The notes under the pieces were generated by a model that worked only from the letters and a program-made list of their open reading frames with translations, searched no databases and was not told where the DNA came from. Shown here in pieces: positions 58,338-64,000 of a DNA stretch of 64,000 bases; position 1 is the stretch's first letter; each line of letters opens with the position of its first letter. A program made the position numbers and the translations under genes. The stretch spans positions 8,620,501 through 8,684,500 of the forward strand of contig CM034128.1 in assembly GCA_019914995.1 (NCBI GenBank). Direction: 5' to 3'. Source of the DNA: Acanthochlamys bracteata (taxonomy: Eukaryota; Streptophyta; Magnoliopsida; Pandanales; Velloziaceae).

Positions 58338-58858
58338 GTGAAAAGAATACTCGCTGTCTTTCTCTCACCTCCTCCTGCGTACTCTGCTTCACTGCAAATA
58401 CCAACAGTAGAAATGGAATCGAGATCAACGTATGATGGCGTCACCTGGATCGTTCCAGTAGAGATAGTGTTGCTAATCATAGCAGCTACTACTACTGATG
58501 TCGTTTCCCCCTTCACTGCAACTGATGAGAAATTATTTGTAGGAACCTGAGGAAGCCAAGCTTTAGAGAATTCTCAAGGATGCACAGCAAAGTCATTCTT
58601 ACCACACTGAATGCTCCATGTGCAGCTCCTAACTCGATCATCAACGTCTCTCTCGAGAGTTTCAGGATAGGAAACGAGACACTAGAGCTTATAGACCATT
58701 TTATCATAATTGTGAAGAAGTATGACGGCGGTACGTGTTGTTGTTGTTGTGTTTGGCAAGAGAAAGGAATATGCCAGCACTGGAGATGGATGAACTCGCT
58801 GGAGAAAAAACAAGCAGTATTGCTTTCGCAGGTGTTCATGCTGTCTGACATTTGTTGA
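58338..58858 (+). pseudogene. Fragment of a nucleotide-diphospho-sugar transferase gene (GT77/PF03407-like)
   Basis: The block begins with an ATG-led frame containing a hydrophobic stretch (WIVPVEIVLLIIAA), as expected for the type II membrane anchor of these Golgi glycosyltransferases. It continues in another frame with the family's signature: VILTTLNAPCAAPNSI, then SLESFRIGNETLELIDHFII. In intact relatives a lead-in of the kind LERILKDA joins these directly. Here a stop and a frame change lie between them, and similarity is lost after the signature, so the catalytic DxD region is absent. I call it a truncated, decayed first exon. Enzyme activity is not expected. A hAT-type element lies 180 bp upstream. 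Confidence 0.6.
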
Positions 58859-58859
58859 C

Positions 58860-60960
58860 CAGATATATTGACCCGCGAGTCAACTCAATTGATCCAGCGG
58901 GTTGACCTATCGATGACCAGACACTATGTTGACGGTCGATTCGGTTCTCCCAATTATGATTAATACATAAAATCATCATTCTTAAAAACTAAAATGGCGT
59001 TTGGTAATTAGTGGATGTTTAAATATTTAATCTATTAAACTAATTAAATCTTAACGCGTATGTCACATTCAATATCTGAATTATTAACTATACTGATAAT
59101 TATGCTTTCTCTTTCTTTCCATATTTTTTTCTAAATTTACAATCAACATATGTTTGACGCTAATAAGGTCTCATAATTACTATAAGAAATATCTTCAAGA
59201 GAAAACGAAGCATACTCATTGCCCATATAAAAACTACTACTTAATTAAAGCTTTTCCAAAAGATCAAATTATCATTTCATCCCGTTTCTATAGCTTTCAT
59301 TCTGAAAATTAAGTAAATCAAAGTATAAATAAATTTCAATAACTGTTTTAACTAATTAAAACAGTTTAAAAATGATTTCTTATTTTTCAGCTGTTCTGGT
59401 AGGTCACAAAATTTAGAAACAGGAAGCAAGCATTGCTAGATTGCGTTTTGCCAAATATAGTTTTGTCTAGCTCAAGGATTGTATTCCAAATTAGTAATGT
59501 TTCAATTAATTGAAATAGAACAGGACTGATCAATTTCTTCTGCTGTGCTATATGATGAAAATTTAAAAAAATTAGTATAGGATGAGGATAACGACACATC
59601 CGTAAACCAAATGTTCTAACTATTTGATCAAAATATCTGACGATTATTAAGTATATTTTGACTAGGATTGCAAAAAGCCTATATACGGCGCCTAGTGATA
59701 TCCCCAAAATTGCATTTCAACAATCTTCATTTCTTTGCAATAGATAGAACTACATGCATATGACTAACAATTCTTCAGAAAACACAACAAAACTAAGAGA
59801 AGATCAGAATTTCTATGGTACGATGATTCAAGCTATGCATACAAGATACAAAATTCTTTTAACAATTAAAATATTTGCATTACTCTTTGAGCGTCGTTTG
59901 ACATTTCTATTGAGTGATTTTCGTTCCTCTATTTTATTTTATATTTTTAAATAAATTTTATATACAATTTTATAAAAATTTATTTAAAATTTTTAAAAAT
60001 ATTAAAAATTCTATGTTCTAAAATTTTATTTTATTTTAGATAAAAATATATATTTTATTTTTTAAAATATAATAAAACTATCTTCTATTAGAATAGCTCA
60101 ATTTCATAAACACTCTTAAATATCTTCATCTAAACAGAAAATCAGGACTTTCATGATTTAACAAGAAACACTTCATTGTAGAAGGCTTGTAACATAGATC
60201 TTAACAAATAAGGCTTAAGCTTTAGTTTTGGCTAATACCAAAAAGCCTAACCTTGAACACCAAAAATATATATAATCCACAACAACACATACAAGAAATA
60301 ATTGCTCGTTTGCTACTACACTTAATCAGCTGTGAATCGGCTATATCTAGACTGTCACTAAATAACAAGGTAAATTACAGAATACGTCTACCAAATAACT
60401 GATGTATAACATATCTAGATCGTCTTTAAGCTATGATCAAGAACTTCAAGGCCATGATCAGTACTACGTATATACTGAAACATATATCTGTCAATCTGTC
60501 ATGGTATAGAAAGAAAATGCAGAAGAGATTATTATAAGGGTTTGTCAGGCCAAGGGAAAACTTCATCGAATTTTCCCTTCTATCATAAAACTACTCTAAT
60601 AAATGAAAAATTCTAACAACAGCGCAGAGAGTCCAAATTAACCGCACATCAGCATGCTCTGGAGGCGGTGAGAAGCAGAACTCAAAATCATGCACAAAAA
60701 ATTAATTTAGAGTCATGAAATATAATAGAGAGGGGTTGTTGTTTGTAGCAATTTGAACCTGTGAAGAAATGATCACATCAGCTGCCATCGATTCCTTGGC
60801 TTCCTTCAAGTCAGCACACCAAACTTCCAGAGAACAAATTACAAAAACGAAAACCCATAAGCATATTATCAAGCAAGTTCAATGATCTTGATTGAATCCT
60901 AAAAGGAAATGAAAAGAAACAGATAGAAAGGTGATCTTCGAGTAAATGGAGATTATTGAA
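58860..60960. other. Intergenic, with a MITE remnant; 3' side of the MIR156-like locus
   Basis: A Tourist-like remnant lies at about 59888-60117 (starts GAGCGTCGTTTGACATT, ends CATAAACACTC). No coding signal. From about 60.2 kb the sequence is less A/T-rich and may belong to the primary transcript of the hairpin. Confidence 0.4.
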
Positions 60961-61053
60961 CGTGCTTGATAGAGAGTGAGCACAAATAGCTTCCGGCATC
61001 TTAACCTTTGATGCCAGAAAACAAACCATCTGTGCTCACTCTCTTCTGCCACC
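60961..61053 (-). ncRNA. MIR156: MIR156-type microRNA precursor hairpin
   Basis: On the minus strand the 5' arm carries TGGCAGAAGAGAGTGAGCAC (61051-61032), which differs from the conserved miR156 sequence only at position 3 (G for A). The 3' arm carries GTGCTCACTCTCTATC (60983 down to 60968), the typical miR156 star region. Thirteen consecutive base pairs (AGAGAGTGAGCAC with GTGCTCACTCTCT) form the duplex core. The loop side has a second strong stem, CTGGCATC with GATGCCGG, closing a nine-base loop. This layout matches known MIR156 precursors. At the base of the duplex the star side reads AAG where TGT would pair, giving a three-base internal loop at mature positions 3-5. miR156 represses SPL transcription factors and controls the juvenile-to-adult change. 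Whether this copy is functional is open. Confidence 0.8.
61032..61051 (-). ncRNA. Predicted mature miR156-like sequence (5' arm)
   Basis: 20 nt on the minus strand, identical to canonical miR156 at 19 positions; the change is at position 3, inside the seed region used for SPL target pairing. Confidence 0.7.
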
Positions 61054-61059
61054 CATCTC

Positions 61060-64000
61060 CCCCTCAATAAAAAACCCAATTGCAAACAGCAATAATTAAT
61101 CATAAATTAAACATTCCGCAATAAGGAAAAAGAAATCACATAAAATTAACGCTTTGAGAAACATTCAAAAACCTTCCCGTCGGTTACTTTCTCTAGATCA
61201 AATCAAACAAGCATCAACAATAATGTTCTATCATGAGTCTGGTTTTCCTGATGTTTGTTATTTGAAGTACGAAAAAGGCTTTAGAATTTTGCATTGAACA
61301 TAGAGGAGAGATGGATCATGGCCGACTAATAACAAACCCTAAAACTGGCGACGTCGTAGTACAGTGGTCTCCACAAATTAACCCTAGTTTCAATTTTCAA
61401 GTTCATCTGATCCATTTAATCCCATCTCCATCTCTTACCGCATACCAACGCACCTTGTAATTTTAAATCTTTATTCATCTGCCCTGGCTATCTTGGTGCT
61501 TGCAGAGACACACAACCATAAATACCATATTTATCAGATTCAGATTCCATTTATTTTTCATAAACCCATTCAATCAATGAAGAGACAGTGAAAGATTAGC
61601 ATTACTTCTTTCTTGTATCTTCATGAAGAAAAGGAAGTATTAGAAATTAGCATCAAATACAAAAAAAAAAGCTAGCGCTGGTTGTAAAGCATAGAAATGA
61701 TTCTGGGAAGCTTTTGGATTGTTTTTCTTTTTCATGAGAGTAGCAAAAAGGCAATTGGGCAAATTTCTTTCGGTATAGTTTAATATTAGTAGTGGAGAAT
61801 TTTAAACAAGCTTTACTAACAAGTTGTATTCTCGATACCGACTAAAAATTTTAAAATTACTTGTGTTTGTCAGAAGTCTGAAGATATATTTTTGACCAGC
61901 CGCTAGCTAGGTAGAGTCCATTGTGATGCAAAGCATCTCTGCGCGCATCTGCATGGTCCTGTATTTGCGTCCATGTACTTGCAAGTGATTGGGGCATGCT
62001 CTTCTTTGTATGTCTAACAGTACCTGCAATTTTCAATAGGAAAATACCAGTATTAATTGAGCCTATTGGTTTTGACAATGCTGATCATATACCGATAGCT
62101 ACTAATTACAAACTCAACTAGTAAATTTATACAATTAATATCTTCTCCAAAGGTCTATAAACACTAGCAACCATGTTATTTGTAGAATTTAGCCTTTGCC
62201 ATTTGAGGAAGACGACAACAGCAGCACTAGCTGACTAACAACAACAATAATTAATAATAAAGCGCATTAGGAAAAGTTAAATGATGCTTACACGCTGATA
62301 GATAGATCTGTAGGGAGTATTTGACATGAATGTCCTTGTCAAGACAGTACTAGATTGAGTTCATCCAACTTAAGAAAGGTACTTAGGTAAACTAGCTGGA
62401 ACGCACTTCTTCACCCATGGATCAACTTGATAGAGTTTTGCCTTGAAAAAAATGGCTATTGCAGGTTTCAACAAACTAGAGTTGGTATCTTGTAAAATCT
62501 TATAAAAGCCCACACAATTAAAAAAACAGCGAGATGAGAACAAATTATGAAATTCTCCTTCTGTTAGATCTTTATCCCTGCGAACTAATCCTTCAATTTC
62601 CAAGGGATGAGAATGAGAAGAAAAAAACCCTAACCCTATGGAATCCCAGGCTATTGGAGCTTAGGTAGGGTTTCATATGCTACAGTACCATGCAATTGCA
62701 AAAGAGATGATAAACTAAATTAATCCCATGTCAAGCCAGCAAAGGAATCAAAACCAAAGCTGCTGCTGCAAAAGTGCCCTCACCCACTCTTGAAAAGGAA
62801 TGTGTACTTCACCTTTCCACCATTCAGCTCCTACCTCTTTTGACTTATCTCTTCTATCCTGCTTGCTACCTTCTGGAAATTAAACTAACATCAACGCTCG
62901 TGCATGAGTTGCAGCGCTCACAGACGCCACAAACACATGCATGTACATTAATCGTTGATGTACATATATTCAAGTATGGGATCGGTATGGGTGTAGGAAG
63001 AACAAGGGTCTAGATCTATGTATGTATTTATTCTGGCATAAATTAATGTATACAATATGCCTAACTAATTACATGTAAGCTGCTGTTACATCAGTACATG
63101 ATCACCTTGGAAAAGTTAGGAGTTGAAGAAATACCAAAAGAAGTATTCTTGAGAAAGGTTATTATGGGTGCTAGCTAGCTAAATAGCTATTCATCCCAAA
63201 GCATCAATTCAAAAGTAGACAATTTAATTATTAATTCCTTAGGAAGTATAACACTTGATTTCACACTTCAAATCTGCAACCATAATTAATGCTGACCTTC
63301 GTAACTCCACCAATATCTATCAGTAGCACTTCCCTTCTACCTAAAAGAAAGGAGAAGTAAATCTACAGGAAAGAGCTCAGTAAATCTTATTCTACAATAG
63401 ATATAAATTTCTACCGGCTATATATGCGCGAGCTATGTATGTTTTTTATTCGGCTAATATTCTTTGAGTTAGATATCAAACTCAGAACAGGATTGCATAA
63501 GTCTTTGTAGCAAGCTAGCACATGCTACTTCAATCTTGTTATTACTTAATTCCACGGCGCCACTACCAGATATCAGCCGCGACAGGTTGATCGATCAATT
63601 ACAGAAAGTTAATAAACAGAGATTATGTATAGTAACTAATTAATAAAGTAAATTCCACATACCTTGAAAGCCTTCTGGAAAGATTCAAGATGCATTGGAA
63701 AGAAGCAATAGCGTTGTTGACTTCAGTATACATGTCTGTCATGCTTGATCATTTTCTAGTTAATTTAATGCATGCAAGATAAGGAAAGGAAAAGAAAGCT
63801 CACATAAGGATTTAACGACCACCAATATTGTTTAGAATAACGAGGCGTATTTGTCTGGTAGGTGTCGTTTGATAGATGATGATGATGATGTGAAGGGAAT
63901 CAAATGGGTGCTGAGCTTGTTTCAGCTTGGTAGCTAGGGTTTCTTTCAATAAATTTTTTATTTCGGAGACATTTATTCCAACCAATTTCAATGCAACAGC
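61060..64000. other. Upstream of the MIR156-like hairpin; no protein gene recognised
   Basis: Telo-box motifs (AAACCCTAA type) occur at about 61334-61342 and 62625-62638, both upstream of the hairpin in its direction of transcription, and could mark a promoter of the primary transcript. Short frames near 61.86, 62.37 and 62.77 kb have no family resemblance. The last kilobase shows nothing recognisable. Confidence 0.4.

Noticed and set aside
1-64000. CRISPR arrays, operons, bacterial-type promoters, tRNA or rRNA genes
   Set aside because: None was seen; the window is plant nuclear DNA and no cloverleaf-like tRNA or rRNA segment was recognised by eye.

Overview
The window is nuclear DNA of a flowering plant. 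The evidence is spliced genes with GT-AG introns, plant-only families (SAUR, FPP filament-like proteins, flavanone 3-hydroxylase, an S-domain receptor kinase), a chloroplast-targeted ribosome factor, and long, very AT-rich intergenic stretches full of miniature transposons. I cannot place it below angiosperm level from sequence alone.

Layout. 1-8.7 kb: a copia scrap at the left edge, then gene-poor DNA with a Tourist-like MITE (2982-3239) and an 855-bp hAT-type element (6468-7322). 8.99 kb: a SAUR gene. 11.6-14.55 kb: a broken four-exon copy of the U3 snoRNP gene IMP3. 15.5-19.3 kb: a complete five-exon FPP gene on the minus strand. 20.5-24.3 kb: a decayed Ty1/copia element with 584-bp LTRs. 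24.3-43.2 kb: a gene-poor, AT-rich tract with two related SAUR genes (30.6 and 38.0 kb) among many MITEs. 43.4-52.0 kb: a gene cluster of chloroplast RbfA (+), flavanone 3-hydroxylase (-, convergent with RbfA) and an S-domain receptor kinase (+, divergent from F3H). 53.0-55.6 kb: a broken multi-exon coiled-coil gene. 56.7-58.2 kb: a TA microsatellite and two hAT-type copies. 58.3-58.9 kb: a broken piece of a nucleotide-diphospho-sugar transferase gene. 60.96-61.05 kb: a MIR156-type hairpin on the minus strand. The rest, to 64 kb, shows no recognisable gene.

Functional picture. The intact genes are unrelated housekeeping and regulatory genes, not a pathway cluster: auxin-type growth genes (three SAURs), a microtubule/cytoskeleton-associated coiled-coil protein (FPP), plastid 16S rRNA maturation (RbfA), flavonoid synthesis (F3H, whose upstream region has a G-box plus MYB AC-elements) and a probable cell-surface kinase. 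The most notable items are the MIR156-like hairpin with a variant base in the usually invariant mature sequence, three decaying host genes in one window, and two MITE families whose ends and target duplications can be read directly, with copies in an intron, in a divergent promoter region and beside a pseudogene. I found no evidence of a wholly new biological system.
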